Source: Selenomonadaceae bacterium (GTDB lineage Bacteria > Bacillota > Negativicutes > Selenomonadales > Selenomonadaceae). Taken from it: a DNA stretch of 64,000 bases. Below are positions 44,373 to 53,420 of the stretch, in pieces. Both the position numbers and the translations under genes were made by a program. Positions within the stretch are counted from its first letter, which is position 1; each line of letters begins with the position of its first letter. The notes under the pieces are model-generated. The model ran no database searches. It worked only from the letters and a program-made list of their open reading frames with translations, and was not told where the DNA came from. The stretch covers positions 37,260-101,259 of the forward strand of contig JAFZIV010000007.1 of NCBI GenBank assembly GCA_017554235.1, in the 5' to 3' direction.

Positions 44373-44840
44373 TTAATAATTTCTATCAACCGAAATTGCA
44401 ATTTCTACGTTGTGTCCCTGTAAATCCATTGCAATCACCAAATATTTTGAATCGCTGATTTTAACCGAAAAGCCTTCGCCGATTGTCAAGTTAGGCGTCG
44501 AAATGTCAACGTCAAGCCCCATTTGCGTGAGATTCGTCGCCGCGTTTGCAGAAAGCATATTTGAAAGTTCACTGATAGCACTTTGTGCCATTGCGTCAAA
44601 TTCAGGAACAGGCATTCCCATCATCATTGTTGACGCGATAAATCTTGCCGTTTCGTCCGTAATATTGTAAACGACATTTCCGCGCAGTTGCTTAGTGAAT
44701 CCGACCATTACAACTACGCCTTTGCTTACGGCGTTTTTATTTTTTACGGACATATCTTTTCTTGTGGGGGCTTGAAAGCCGAGCATCGGCATAACTGCCA
44801 TGAATGCTTCGATAAATGGGTTGACAAGTTTTGCATCCAT
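44373..44840 (-). CDS. cheX: CheX-type chemotaxis phosphatase-like protein
   Basis: ATG 44840 has AAGGAGATTGATACC upstream and gives MDAKLVNPFIEAFMAVMPML, 155 residues; a longer frame starts seven codons earlier without support. The CheC/CheX-type active helix is visible as DAMAQSAISELSNMLSANAA, with the conserved Glu and Asn. Such proteins dephosphorylate CheY-P. It follows the receiver-CheX gene with a four-base gap, so the two form one operon. Confidence 0.85.
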   Translation of the reverse strand: MDAKLVNPFIEAFMAVMPMLGFQAPTRKDMSVKNKNAVSKGVVVMVGFTKQLRGNVVYNITDETARFIASTMMMGMPVPEFDAMAQSAISELSNMLSANAATNLTQMGLDVDISTPNLTIGEGFSVKISDSKYLVIAMDLQGHNVEIAISVDRNY

Positions 44841-44844
44841 GGTA

Positions 44845-45699
44845 TCAATCTCCTTCCGCAAATCCGACGTTTATGCCAATTTCGCCGATCTCCGTCATCG
44901 CCGTAATTTTAAACGTTACCAACTTTTGAGTTGTCATCTTAACGCCCGAACCGTAAAAAGTACCGGGTGGAGTAATTCTCATTTCTTTATTTTTGAAAAT
45001 GCCGTTAATCGCCGAAACACCGTGTCCTATGAAAATATTTGCCGCTTCTTCAACTGCTTCTTGTGCATCGTCTTCGTCTTCAAGTTCGCCGCCCAACATT
45101 CTCTTTGCAAAATTTTCCATTGTGTCATCGGACATATAAACGATAGCCCTGCCGTTGGGCGATCCTGTTAAGCCGATTATAATTGCTATGCCGTTGACTT
45201 CCAAATATTTTTTCTCGTAATATTCGGTTTTTGGTTCAACATGCAAATGAACTAAATCTAAAAGCCCCTGCTTAAGAGACGCGGCAAAAGGTTTTGCATA
45301 CGATTCACGCAGGAAAGCAATTCGACTAATTTTTTCTTGACAGAGCAACATTAACGTATCAAGTAAATCATTTGGACTTACAGGTTTTTGAAGGAATGCG
45401 CTAATCCCCGCCGCTCTGCCCTGCTCAATTAAGTTTGCATCCTTCATGGCACTTATCATTACGATTTTTGCCCCGGGATCCATTGCACAAATTTTACGGC
45501 TACACTCTATGCCGTCAGAATCAGGCAAGTTCATATCCATTGTGACAAGATCGGGGTTTTCTGCCTCGTAAAGCCTAAGTGCCTCTGCGGCATCCTTTGC
45601 CATTGCGACGACTTCAAAATTAGTTTTCGCTAAATTATTTGCCAACATTAAGCGACTTACTCTTGAGTCGTCAACAATCATCACTTTGACCTTTTCCAT
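44845..45699 (-). CDS. response regulator fused to a CheX-like domain
   Basis: The 284-residue protein has an N-terminal receiver (MIVDDSRVSRLML, phospho-acceptor Asp in LVTMDMNLPDSDGI, KPVS Lys) and a C-terminal CheX-like domain with AQEAVEEAANIFIGHGVSAI. Together with the adjacent free CheX it could form a phosphate-control pair for chemotaxis, matching the flagellin gene. No CheA/CheW is in the window. ATG 45699 has a poor ribosome-binding site. Confidence 0.88.
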   Translation of the reverse strand: MEKVKVMIVDDSRVSRLMLANNLAKTNFEVVAMAKDAAEALRLYEAENPDLVTMDMNLPDSDGIECSRKICAMDPGAKIVMISAMKDANLIEQGRAAGISAFLQKPVSPNDLLDTLMLLCQEKISRIAFLRESYAKPFAASLKQGLLDLVHLHVEPKTEYYEKKYLEVNGIAIIIGLTGSPNGRAIVYMSDDTMENFAKRMLGGELEDEDDAQEAVEEAANIFIGHGVSAINGIFKNKEMRITPPGTFYGSGVKMTTQKLVTFKITAMTEIGEIGINVGFAEGD

Positions 45700-45875
45700 A
45701 ATAATAAATCACCCGCTTTTTTTGATTACTTTTTATCGCACTTCAGTTGTAGAAGCGGTTATTCTTTAGAAATTTTACCACATCATTAAAAGCTTGACAA
45801 ACATTTTTTAATAATAATTATTTTGTTTTTTAGATTTACTTTTCTTTAGGCTTAAAGTTTTTTTTCTTTTTAACT

Positions 45876-45902
45876 TACTTTCTTTTGGCGCAAAAGAAAG
45901 TA
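45876..45902. repeat. perfect inverted repeat in a 370-base gene-free stretch
   Basis: TACTTTCTTTTG pairs exactly with CAAAAGAAAGTA around GCG, within 45700-46071. The rest of that stretch is AT-rich with no frame of note; the hairpin may end transcripts from dxs on the left or simply be a dispersed palindrome. Confidence 0.6.
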
Positions 45903-46071
45903 GCAAAGAAAACATTGGTCGGCAACTGCGATTTTCGCGAATAACTTTTTGATGAATTTAGGTTATCGCCGCGTTCCTAAAGTGTCGGCTTTCTTAGTAT
46001 CCAAGAAAATCGAGAAGTTGCCTAACTGGTTGAATTTTTTATCAGCATTTTTCTTTTGACGCAAAAATTTA

Positions 46072-47949
46072 TTACAAATTTCGAAAACGTTGTGATGGTC
46101 GGTAGAAAAATTTGCCAGACTCAAAATGTTCAAGAATTTTTTTGTAAATATTATTAGCTGTCAAGCCGCAAAGTTCTAAAAGTTCATCGCGCTTGCCGTG
46201 TTCAACAAATTTATCTTCAATTCCAAAACGTATAATCGGCACTAAAATATTTTCATCGGCAAGAAATTCCGTAACTGCAGAGCCGAATCCTCCGTTAAGT
46301 GCGCCTTCTTCGCAAGTTGCTATAAGTTTTACCGTTGACGCTTCACGCCGTAAAGTTTCCGTGTCAAGCGGCTTGACAAATCGTGCATTGATGACGTTGA
46401 CAGAAATTTTTTTCATCGCCAAAAGTTTAGCCGCCTCAATCGCCGGTGCAACCATACTTCCTACCGCGAATATTGAAACATCAGCGCGTTCAGACTTATA
46501 AACAAATTCAGATTTGCCCCATGCTAAATTTTCAGTCACATACAAAACTTTCACGCCGTAACCTGCACCGCGCGGATAACGAATCGCTACAGGAACTTTA
46601 GCTTTAACCGCCGCGAAAAACATTTGACGCAATTCATTTTCATCTTTCGGCGCAAGAATATTTATGTTGGGAATTGTGCGCAAATACGCTATATCAAAAA
46701 CGCCATGATGTGTCGCGCCGTCCTCGCCGACTAAACCTGCGCGGTCTAAACAAAAAATTACCGGCAAATTCTGTAAGCAAACGTCATGTAAAATTTGATC
46801 GTAGGCACGTTGAATGAACGTTGAATAAATTGCCACGACGGGACGCAATCCATTAGCCGCCATACCTGCCGCAAAAGTTACGGCGTGTTCCTCCGCAATT
46901 CCTACGTCAAAAAATCTGCGCGGAAATTTTTTCGCAAAATTTTTTAATCCCGTACCCGCAGGCATTGCCGCAGTTATCGCTACAATTTTTTCATTCTCTT
47001 TAGCACAATCGACAATCGCATTACTAAAAATTTCAGTATAAGTTGGCGGCGTAACTTTTTTAGCAACTTCGCCGGAATATTTATCAAACTTGCCGACGCC
47101 ATGAAATTTTTCAGGAAATTTTTCCGCAGGCTCGTAACCCTTGCCCTTAGTAGTATGGACGTGAATCAAAACCGGTTCATCAATCACCGAAACGCGCGAA
47201 AAAATATCTCTCATCGCGTTAATATCATGCCCGTCAATCGGCCCCAGATAAACAAAGCCTAAAGCCTCAAAAATTGTGTCAGGAACAATCGCGGACTTGA
47301 CGCCGTAACGAACAGACTGCGCCGCCCGCAAAATTTTATCGCCAATATCAGGAATGGGCAGGTTACGCATTAAATCTTCAAATTCTTTTTTAACTCGCCG
47401 ATATTGAGGAGCAAGACGAATTTCAGAAAGATATTCAGATAACGCACCGACATTTTTGGCAATCGACATTTTATTATCGTTAAGGACGACGATTAACTTT
47501 TTCTTAAGCTGTCCAGCGTGATTAAGTGCCTCGAAAGATTCTCCGCCAGTCAATGCGCCGTCGCCAATAACCGCGATAACTTTTCCGAAACCGCCTTGAA
47601 GTTCCTCTGCCATTAAAATTCCCAACGCCGCACTAATCGACGTTGACGCATGACCAACGCCAAAGTGATCGTAGCGTGATTCAACTCTGCGCGGAAAACC
47701 TGAAATGCCGCCGCGTTGCCGTAAAGTATTAAAATTATCGCGCCGCCCCGTTAAAATTTTATGCGTGTAAGTTTGATGCCCAACGTCCCAAACAATTTTG
47801 TCAATGCTTAAATCGAAGACGGAGTACAATGCCAAAGTCAATTCGACAGTGCCTAAACTCGGTGCAAGATGACCGCCGTTTTTAGAAACCGTCGTCAAGA
47901 TTAGTTCGCGAATTTCGTCCGCTAAAATTTTCAATTCATATAAATTCAT
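46072..47949 (-). CDS. dxs: 1-deoxy-D-xylulose-5-phosphate synthase
   Basis: The thiamine-diphosphate enzyme makes DXP from pyruvate and glyceraldehyde 3-phosphate, the first step of the MEP isoprenoid pathway. Motifs include GHQTYTHKILTGRRD, the ThDP motif GDGALTGGESFEALNHAG with later DNKMSI, and GIAEEHAVTFAAGMA. From ATG 47949 it is 625 residues, but the normal N-terminus (LLEKLNSPAELHR) is encoded just upstream in the same frame without ATG, GTG or TTG, back to about 48000. An ATT there follows GAGGAG. The start is therefore unusual. It follows ispA closely. Confidence 0.94.
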   Translation of the reverse strand: MNLYELKILADEIRELILTTVSKNGGHLAPSLGTVELTLALYSVFDLSIDKIVWDVGHQTYTHKILTGRRDNFNTLRQRGGISGFPRRVESRYDHFGVGHASTSISAALGILMAEELQGGFGKVIAVIGDGALTGGESFEALNHAGQLKKKLIVVLNDNKMSIAKNVGALSEYLSEIRLAPQYRRVKKEFEDLMRNLPIPDIGDKILRAAQSVRYGVKSAIVPDTIFEALGFVYLGPIDGHDINAMRDIFSRVSVIDEPVLIHVHTTKGKGYEPAEKFPEKFHGVGKFDKYSGEVAKKVTPPTYTEIFSNAIVDCAKENEKIVAITAAMPAGTGLKNFAKKFPRRFFDVGIAEEHAVTFAAGMAANGLRPVVAIYSTFIQRAYDQILHDVCLQNLPVIFCLDRAGLVGEDGATHHGVFDIAYLRTIPNINILAPKDENELRQMFFAAVKAKVPVAIRYPRGAGYGVKVLYVTENLAWGKSEFVYKSERADVSIFAVGSMVAPAIEAAKLLAMKKISVNVINARFVKPLDTETLRREASTVKLIATCEEGALNGGFGSAVTEFLADENILVPIIRFGIEDKFVEHGKRDELLELCGLTANNIYKKILEHFESGKFFYRPSQRFRNL

Positions 47950-48044
47950 TCGGTGAAGTTCAGCCGGCGAATTTAATTTTTCAAGTAACCCCGTCTCAAT
48001 CTCTCCTCGATTTAATGAGTAATGCGTAATTAAAAAATTTTCAG

Positions 48045-48929
48045 TTAAGATTTACGGTTCAGCAAAAATTCTACGAGTTCGCGCAGAAAATCTGCCTCGT
48101 CGCCAAAAATTTTTAAATTATCAACGGCAGCTTCAACCGTCAATTCGGCAAGAATTTGAGCCTCTTGAGGTTCCATAAGCGTTACGTAAGTAGATTTATT
48201 ATTGCGCGTATCACTGCCTACGGATTTTCCAAGAGTTTCAGTTTTGCCGGTCACGTCTAAAATATCGTCCGTAATTTGAAAGGCAAGTCCAAAATTTTCC
48301 GCGTACTTCGTTAAAGCGTCAAGCTTTTCATCAGACGCGCCCGCCAAAATTGCGCCGCTACGAATTGCCGCACGGAAAAGCGCACCGGTTTTAGCGAGGT
48401 GCATACGTCTAAGTTTGACAAGATTAAGGCGTTTACCTTCGGATTGTATATCGATTGCTTGACCGCCGACCATACCGCCGATACCTGCCGCCGTCGAAAT
48501 TTCGCGAATCACTGTAATTAAAGTTTTAGGGTCTGCCTTCTGCCGCGTGATGACTTCAAAGGCGAGAGTTAAGAGAGCGTCCCCAGCCAAAATTGCTATC
48601 GCGTCACCAAAAACTTTATGATTAGTCCACTTGCCGCGCCGATAATCGTCATTATCCATAGCCGGTAAGTCGTCGTGAATCAGCGAATATGTATGAATCA
48701 TTTCGACCGCGCAGGCTACAGGTAAAAATTTTTCGCCTTCGTTGGAAATTGCATCAGCCGCCGCCATTAAGAGAATGGGACGAAGTTTTTTCCCGCCGCC
48801 GATCAAGCTGTATTCCATTGCCTGAAAAATTTTTTCATCTATAGTGGGCGTGTTATGCAATTCGCGATGAAGATTTTCCTCAATGAGTTTTGTCCGTGCC
48901 GCCCAAATTTCTTTGAATTTAGTTTGCAT
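48045..48929 (-). CDS. ispA: farnesyl/geranylgeranyl diphosphate synthase
   Basis: The 294-residue trans-prenyltransferase has the two aspartate-rich motifs, DDLPAMDNDDYRRG and DDILDVTG, and GGKKLRPILLM. It extends isoprenoid chains for quinones and undecaprenol. It sits before dxs as in many Firmicutes. The tnpB element lies immediately upstream and may have separated it from its former promoter and from xseA/xseB. Confidence 0.94.
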   Translation of the reverse strand: MQTKFKEIWAARTKLIEENLHRELHNTPTIDEKIFQAMEYSLIGGGKKLRPILLMAAADAISNEGEKFLPVACAVEMIHTYSLIHDDLPAMDNDDYRRGKWTNHKVFGDAIAILAGDALLTLAFEVITRQKADPKTLITVIREISTAAGIGGMVGGQAIDIQSEGKRLNLVKLRRMHLAKTGALFRAAIRSGAILAGASDEKLDALTKYAENFGLAFQITDDILDVTGKTETLGKSVGSDTRNNKSTYVTLMEPQEAQILAELTVEAAVDNLKIFGDEADFLRELVEFLLNRKS

Positions 48930-48934
48930 TTTTT

Positions 48935-49090
48935 CCGTTACTGAAAACTTATAAAAAGTTGTAAAACTTAATGTTTCATTCCTGCTTCAACGCGTCCGCT
49001 TTTGTTTGACATAAGTCGCACTACTTGCGTTTGCTGTAACGCTCCACAGGCTTAAATTCCCCGCTAACGTACGGGTACTTTGCTCTCTCC
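48935..49090 (-). ncRNA. right end of TnpB element and probable omega-RNA region
   Basis: Downstream of tnpB on its strand lies GGGGAATTTAAGCCTGTGGA, then GCGTTACAGC and ATGAAACATTAAGTTTTACA, ending in an AT-rich AACTTATAAAAAGTT palindrome near 48950. TnpB omega-RNAs overlap the 3' end of the gene and run to the element's right end, so this is where it should be. Exact ends cannot be read here. Confidence 0.5.
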
Positions 49091-50335
49091 GTATCGTTTT
49101 AAATTTATCGCCGCTTGTAAATCTCTGTCTACTTCATTTCCGCATTTTTCACAGCGATAAATTCTTTCTGATAAACGCAAATCTTTCTTTACGTTTCCAC
49201 ATGCAATACAAGTTTTTGAACTCGGATAATATCTGTCTGCTATTATAACAGTAATTCCTGTCCATTCTCCCTTGTACTCTATTTGTCTGCGAAATTCATA
49301 AAAACCTTGCGCCTGTACTGCTTTTGACAAATGTTTATTCGACATCATTCCCTTCACGTTCAAATCTTCCAGACATATCAAACTTGGTTTTCGTTTAATT
49401 ATTTCTGTTGTAATTTGATGACGATAATTTTGCCGAATATTTGTCAGCCTGTGGTAGTTCTTCAATAAAAGTTCTTCACTCTTTATAATATTTTTCGTCT
49501 TCAGGTAACGGTCTTCACCTTCCTTTCCGTTCATTTTATATTTTCTGGAGATTGAGCGATTTATCCGCCTTTGTCTCTTTTCAAGTTTTCTTATTGTTTT
49601 AGTTTTATTGATATTGGGATAAATTTTGCCGTCCGAACATACCGCCAAGCTTTTCAGCCCTAAATCTATTCCTATACTTTCTGTAAATTTGCCTTCAGAT
49701 TTCTGGGGTTCAAACTCTACCGATACTGAAAACCACCAATTTAAACTATCATAACTGATTCGCGGATTTTTATATTTTGCTCCGACTGGTATTCTTCCAA
49801 CTTCCGCAAGCTTTATCCAATTTAATTTCTGTCGATTTTTCCTTCGACTGAACGCGATTGATTCAAGCTTCACATGCGTTGAAGTTATCTGGATTTTATC
49901 CGTGGCTTGATAAAAACTGTAATCATTTTTCCTTTTACACTTAAATTTCGGATGCCCGTTCATATCATAGACTGCCGGACTTTTTCCGATTCTTGCGAGA
50001 TATGCTAACTTTTTCTTCGTGTACTTGATTTTCGTTTTTTCCTGTTTTTCAAAGAAATTTTTATAGGCAATTCCTAAATCTCTTATCGCTTGCTTTGTTA
50101 CATTGTTTGATATTTTCTTCAGCCATTTGTATTCATCTGAATTTCTCATCAATGTAAATTCTTTGCGAAGGTCATACTCAGAAATAAATTTCTCGCCATT
50201 TTTAAAAGCTGTCATCTCCCTGTTTAAAGCCCAGTTGTACGCAAATCTCGCACTTCCTGCAAATTGAAAAAGTCTTGTTCGCTGTTTCTTATTCGGTATC
50301 AGCATTACTTTGTATGATTTCATCATCTGCCTCAT
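49064..50335 (-). CDS. tnpB: TnpB RNA-guided endonuclease of an IS200/IS605-type element
   Basis: The 423-residue protein has all RuvC-like catalytic residues: D224 in SIGIDLGLKSL, E323 in ICLEDLNVKGM and D403/D405 in VDRDLQAAIN, with the zinc ribbon C376, C379, C395, C398. The N-terminal helix-turn-helix and lysine-rich part are intact, so it should be functional with an omega-RNA. There is no tnpA. It lies between nusB and ispA, where xseA and xseB usually are. Family members cut DNA next to a short target-adjacent motif. Confidence 0.93.
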   Translation of the reverse strand: MRQMMKSYKVMLIPNKKQRTRLFQFAGSARFAYNWALNREMTAFKNGEKFISEYDLRKEFTLMRNSDEYKWLKKISNNVTKQAIRDLGIAYKNFFEKQEKTKIKYTKKKLAYLARIGKSPAVYDMNGHPKFKCKRKNDYSFYQATDKIQITSTHVKLESIAFSRRKNRQKLNWIKLAEVGRIPVGAKYKNPRISYDSLNWWFSVSVEFEPQKSEGKFTESIGIDLGLKSLAVCSDGKIYPNINKTKTIRKLEKRQRRINRSISRKYKMNGKEGEDRYLKTKNIIKSEELLLKNYHRLTNIRQNYRHQITTEIIKRKPSLICLEDLNVKGMMSNKHLSKAVQAQGFYEFRRQIEYKGEWTGITVIIADRYYPSSKTCIACGNVKKDLRLSERIYRCEKCGNEVDRDLQAAINLKRYGESKVPVR

Positions 50336-50400
50336 CGCCCTAATTTATTTTACAGTCAACATTTTCAATTCTTTTTATAAGTTGTTATAAGTTTCCGGCA
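50336..50400 (-). mobile_element. probable left end of the TnpB element
   Basis: TTTTTATAAGTTGTTATAAG and GTTTCCGG here resemble in inverse the right-end AACTTATAAAAAGTTG near 48950, suggesting related terminal sequences about 1.4 kb apart. Confidence 0.35.
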
Positions 50401-50464
50401 ACTGTTTTTAACCCCTAACAAAAAAGTCGGACAAGGCGTCCGACCAAACCGAGCTGTAGTTGAT

Positions 50465-50899
50465 TTAAGATTCGACCGCCAGCTCATTAGCTATTGCGTT
50501 GAGTATACCGTTTACAAAGCGGCTTGACCCGTCCGCGCCGTACTTTTTCGCAAGTTCAATAGCCTCATTTATGGCGATACCCGCAGAAAGTTTGTCCTCC
50601 GCGAATTTCATTTCGTACACGGCTAGCCTTATAATATTTCTGTCTGCCGTCGAAAGTCGCTCCAACGTCCAACCTTTTTTGAGATACGGCTTTATCATTT
50701 CGTCAATCTCTTTGAGATATTTTCTTGTTCCCTTCACCGCGTTTTCAATATAAGTCAAGCGTCTTTGCTGAACTTTTGTACCTTCTTCGATTGCGTTTTC
50801 GATTGAAAGTGATTCGTAAAAATCTTCTTCATCGCTAGGCGTAAATTCCAGCTGATACAATGCCTTAAACGCCGTTTCTCTTGCTTCTGTACGATCCAT
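50465..50899 (-). CDS. nusB: transcription antitermination protein
   Basis: The 144-residue protein has AFKALYQLEFTPSDEEDFYE, AVKGTRKYLKEIDEMIKPYL and NEAIELAKKYGADGSSRFVN. It forms part of the rRNA antitermination complex with NusE. It is the last gene of the Asp23 cluster. A hairpin-rich gap and the tnpB element follow. Confidence 0.94.
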   Translation of the reverse strand: MDRTEARETAFKALYQLEFTPSDEEDFYESLSIENAIEEGTKVQQRRLTYIENAVKGTRKYLKEIDEMIKPYLKKGWTLERLSTADRNIIRLAVYEMKFAEDKLSAGIAINEAIELAKKYGADGSSRFVNGILNAIANELAVES

Positions 50900-50922
50900 A
50901 TTTTTATACCAATTACAAAATC

Positions 50923-51171
50923 TTAACGCTGAAAACGTTTCGGCAAGGCTTCTTCAATAAGCTTGAGAGTCCGCCCTACCAAGTCGTCTCCTTCGTCGAA
51001 ACGTGAGCCGATATACAGCCCTATTACCCCACAAAATACTGTGAAAAACGTTTGGAACGGTCCGAAAATTAAAATTATGATACCAAAAATTAAGCCGAAC
51101 AAAAATCCGATTTTACGAGCACGGCGTACCTCGAAGAAGCTTAAAATTTTTGCTTTAACTTCTTCCCACAT
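50923..51171 (-). CDS. DUF2273-family small membrane protein
   Basis: ATG 51171 is chosen (GGCGGTGA lies just upstream); the frame extends to GTG 51180. The 82-residue protein has two hydrophobic segments with Gly-rich turns (IGFLFGLIFGIIILIFG, FFTVFCGVIGLYIGSRF). It is found beside Asp23/AmaP in many Firmicutes, in envelope-stress clusters. Function not established. Confidence 0.85.
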   Translation of the reverse strand: MWEEVKAKILSFFEVRRARKIGFLFGLIFGIIILIFGPFQTFFTVFCGVIGLYIGSRFDEGDDLVGRTLKLIEEALPKRFQR

Positions 51172-51183
51172 AATTTTCACCGC

Positions 51184-51582
51184 CTAATTCACTCTACGTT
51201 TTCGCTCAACCTTTTCAGGACTTTTAACGCTCGTAATTCTTATATCAACCGTCGCATTAACGATTCCGCACATTTCATCCAAAATTTTTTTAACTTCACT
51301 GATTAAATTTGCGCTGACTTCGTTAGCCGAATAATCCGGTTTAATTCCTATAGTGAAACGCACTTTCAAAGGCAAATTACCTTTTGGGCTGTCAACTACC
51401 GCATTAGCATTATTAATGCCTTTAATTTTTACCGCAGTCCGTTCAGCAATTCGCTCAATCATTGCTGTTTCGCCGTAGATTTTACCGTAATCATTTTTCT
51501 TCAGCTCGAATTCGCTACTGCCGTGTCTACTCGTAAAAGTATCGGCTATCAAATTTTTCAGTTCAAAGAATTTACCAAACAC
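51184..51582 (-). CDS. Asp23/Gls24-like domain protein
   Basis: The 132-residue protein has a variable charged start and an Asp23-like core (IYGETAMIERIAERTAVKIK, GNLPLKVRFTIGIKPDYSAN, CGIVNATVDIRITSVKSP). It is probably another member of the envelope-stress group, lying between AmaP and the DUF2273 protein with very short gaps. No membrane segment is seen. Confidence 0.75.
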   Translation of the reverse strand: MFGKFFELKNLIADTFTSRHGSSEFELKKNDYGKIYGETAMIERIAERTAVKIKGINNANAVVDSPKGNLPLKVRFTIGIKPDYSANEVSANLISEVKKILDEMCGIVNATVDIRITSVKSPEKVERKRRVN

Positions 51583-51590
51583 AAAAACAC

Positions 51591-52157
51591 CTACACGACG
51601 CGCTTTTCACGCTCGATAATGGCGTGAGTCACTTCGGTTACTTTAACTTCTACGGGAACGCCTGATATTTGTGCCGTCGCCATTAATGCTTCGTTGACCG
51701 CTTTGTTTACTTGTTCGCCTACTTTTTGTGCCGTATAATTTTGACTCAAAACTATATCGAGTTCGATTTTTAACGGTACTTTTCCATCCTGCTTGTAAAC
51801 TGATGCGCTAACTTGCCTGACTCCGATTACTGTCAAGGCTGCCCTTTCCACAACTCCTGCCAATGCTTCGATTGTAATTTTAACTTCGCCTGTCTCGTCT
51901 TTTTGCAATTCCAAATCTGACGGATTTAAAATTTTTGCAGATTTTTTACTTGAGAAAACCACGCTTAACAAACAGAAACTTGCTATCAACATTATGACTA
52001 TTACAGCTAATGTTTCTTGACTTCTGATTATGAAGGGAAGTTCATTTTGCCAAACCTGCGTCGGGATAAAATTCAGACATACGCCGCCGACTGCGACCAA
52101 AGCTACTATTACAACCAGCACATACAAAAACAATAACAGGCGACCTAGTATTCCCAA
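51591..52157 (-). CDS. amaP: alkaline shock response membrane anchor protein
   Basis: The 188-residue protein has two N-terminal membrane helices (LLLFLYVLVVIVALVAVGGV, LAVIVIMLIASFCLLSVVF) and an Asp23-like cytoplasmic domain (EVKITIEALAGVVERAALTV, EVKVTEVTH). AmaP anchors Asp23 at the membrane in Staphylococcus. It follows the Asp23 gene here. Confidence 0.87.
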   Translation of the reverse strand: MGILGRLLLFLYVLVVIVALVAVGGVCLNFIPTQVWQNELPFIIRSQETLAVIVIMLIASFCLLSVVFSSKKSAKILNPSDLELQKDETGEVKITIEALAGVVERAALTVIGVRQVSASVYKQDGKVPLKIELDIVLSQNYTAQKVGEQVNKAVNEALMATAQISGVPVEVKVTEVTHAIIEREKRVV

Positions 52158-52184
52158 AACCGTCGCCCCTTTCGTAAACGATAA

Positions 52185-52583
52185 TTAGCGAACTCTGGCT
52201 TCCTCTGCTTTTTCTTCATCTTCGGGGAAATTGACGCCCTGAACGTGAACATTGACTTCGACGACAGAAAGTCCCGTCATATTTTCGATAGCGCGTTTAA
52301 TATTTTCCTGCGCGGCGAGAGCAACGTCGGGGATACGGACGCCGTATTTGACTATAATGAACAGATCGACTGCCGCTTCGCGTTCGCCGACTTCTACTTT
52401 AACGCCTTTGGAGAAGTTCTTACGACCGAGCATTTCAGCGATACCGCCGACGAGTCCGCCGCTCATTCCGGCAATACCGTCAATCTCCGTCGCCGCCAAA
52501 CCGGCGATAATGCTAACAACTTCGTCCGCAATCTTGATAGTACCAAGACCGTTATCAGTTTTCACTAAATCTTTTTCTTCCAC
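52185..52583 (-). CDS. Asp23/Gls24 family envelope stress protein
   Basis: The 132-residue protein has IADEVVSIIAGLAATEIDGI, GVKVEVGEREAAVDLFIIVK and NVHVQGV. GTG 52583 has a strong TTAGGAGGATTT site. It is the first gene of the cluster Asp23-AmaP-Asp23-like-DUF2273-nusB. Asp23 proteins respond to cell-wall or alkaline stress. Confidence 0.9.
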   Translation of the reverse strand: MEEKDLVKTDNGLGTIKIADEVVSIIAGLAATEIDGIAGMSGGLVGGIAEMLGRKNFSKGVKVEVGEREAAVDLFIIVKYGVRIPDVALAAQENIKRAIENMTGLSVVEVNVHVQGVNFPEDEEKAEEARVR

Positions 52584-52788
52584 TTTGAAAATCCTCCTAA
52601 AATTGAAATTCTAAATTGATTTACTTTATTATTCGCTTTAATAGAAAATTTCCCTGCCGCCATTATGAAAAATTATTGAAATTATTTTATGCACATTCGC
52701 GCCAGTAATGTTTACAAAATTTTTCTTGACTAAAATGAACTTTACCATAAACTTTAGGTATTGGCAAATTTTATTGGGAGGAATGTTT

Positions 52789-53412
52789 TTGGAGATTTCA
52801 ACTTTCGTGTATTTTTTAACGGCGTCGATACTTTTAACGCTTGCGCCCGGTCCTGACAATTTATATTTGCTTACAAAAAGTTTATCGGACGGAGCGAAAT
52901 CCGGCGTAATATTGGCGGCAGGCTTGGTTAGCGGAATAATTTTCCATACATTTTTGGTAATGGTCGGCGTCGCGGCATTTATACAAAATTCTCCCGTCGC
53001 TTTCACGGTGCTAAAAATTTTCGGAGCGGCATATTTAATTTTTTTATCGTTTAAATCCTTTCAATCAGCCCGCGCAGGTAAAAAAATTTCTATGCAAAAG
53101 TCTGACGCAATAATTTCTTTCGCGGCTTTATATAGGCGCGGCGTCTTAATGAATGTCCTCAACCCAAAAGTTTTGTTATTTTTTCTCGCCTTCTTGCCGC
53201 AATTTGTAAACTTTTCGGAGTCGCCAAGTTTGCAGATAATTTTATTGGGCGTAACCTTCGCTGTACAAGGATTTTTTATTATGGCGGCAATAGCAATCTG
53301 CGCGGGAAAAGTACGAACATTAATTTTGCGCAAAAAAAATTTAGGACAATTATTCAGTTACGTTGAAGCACTTGTCCTAGCCGTAATCGCGTTGACACTT
53401 TTAATTTTGTAG
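52789..53412 (+). CDS. LysE/RhtB-type exporter
   Basis: TTG 52789 is chosen because GGGAGG lies seven bases upstream; an ATG at 52783 would be almost on top of it. The 207-residue protein has about six membrane helices and the family motif LAPGPDNLYLLTKSLSDGAK with the Gly-rich VSGIIFH, then NVLNPKVLLFFLAFLPQFV. It probably exports an amino acid. A TTGACT-N16-TAAACT promoter lies near 52727. Confidence 0.87.
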   Translation: MEISTFVYFLTASILLTLAPGPDNLYLLTKSLSDGAKSGVILAAGLVSGIIFHTFLVMVGVAAFIQNSPVAFTVLKIFGAAYLIFLSFKSFQSARAGKKISMQKSDAIISFAALYRRGVLMNVLNPKVLLFFLAFLPQFVNFSESPSLQIILLGVTFAVQGFFIMAAIAICAGKVRTLILRKKNLGQLFSYVEALVLAVIALTLLIL

Positions 53413-53420
53413 GTGATATT

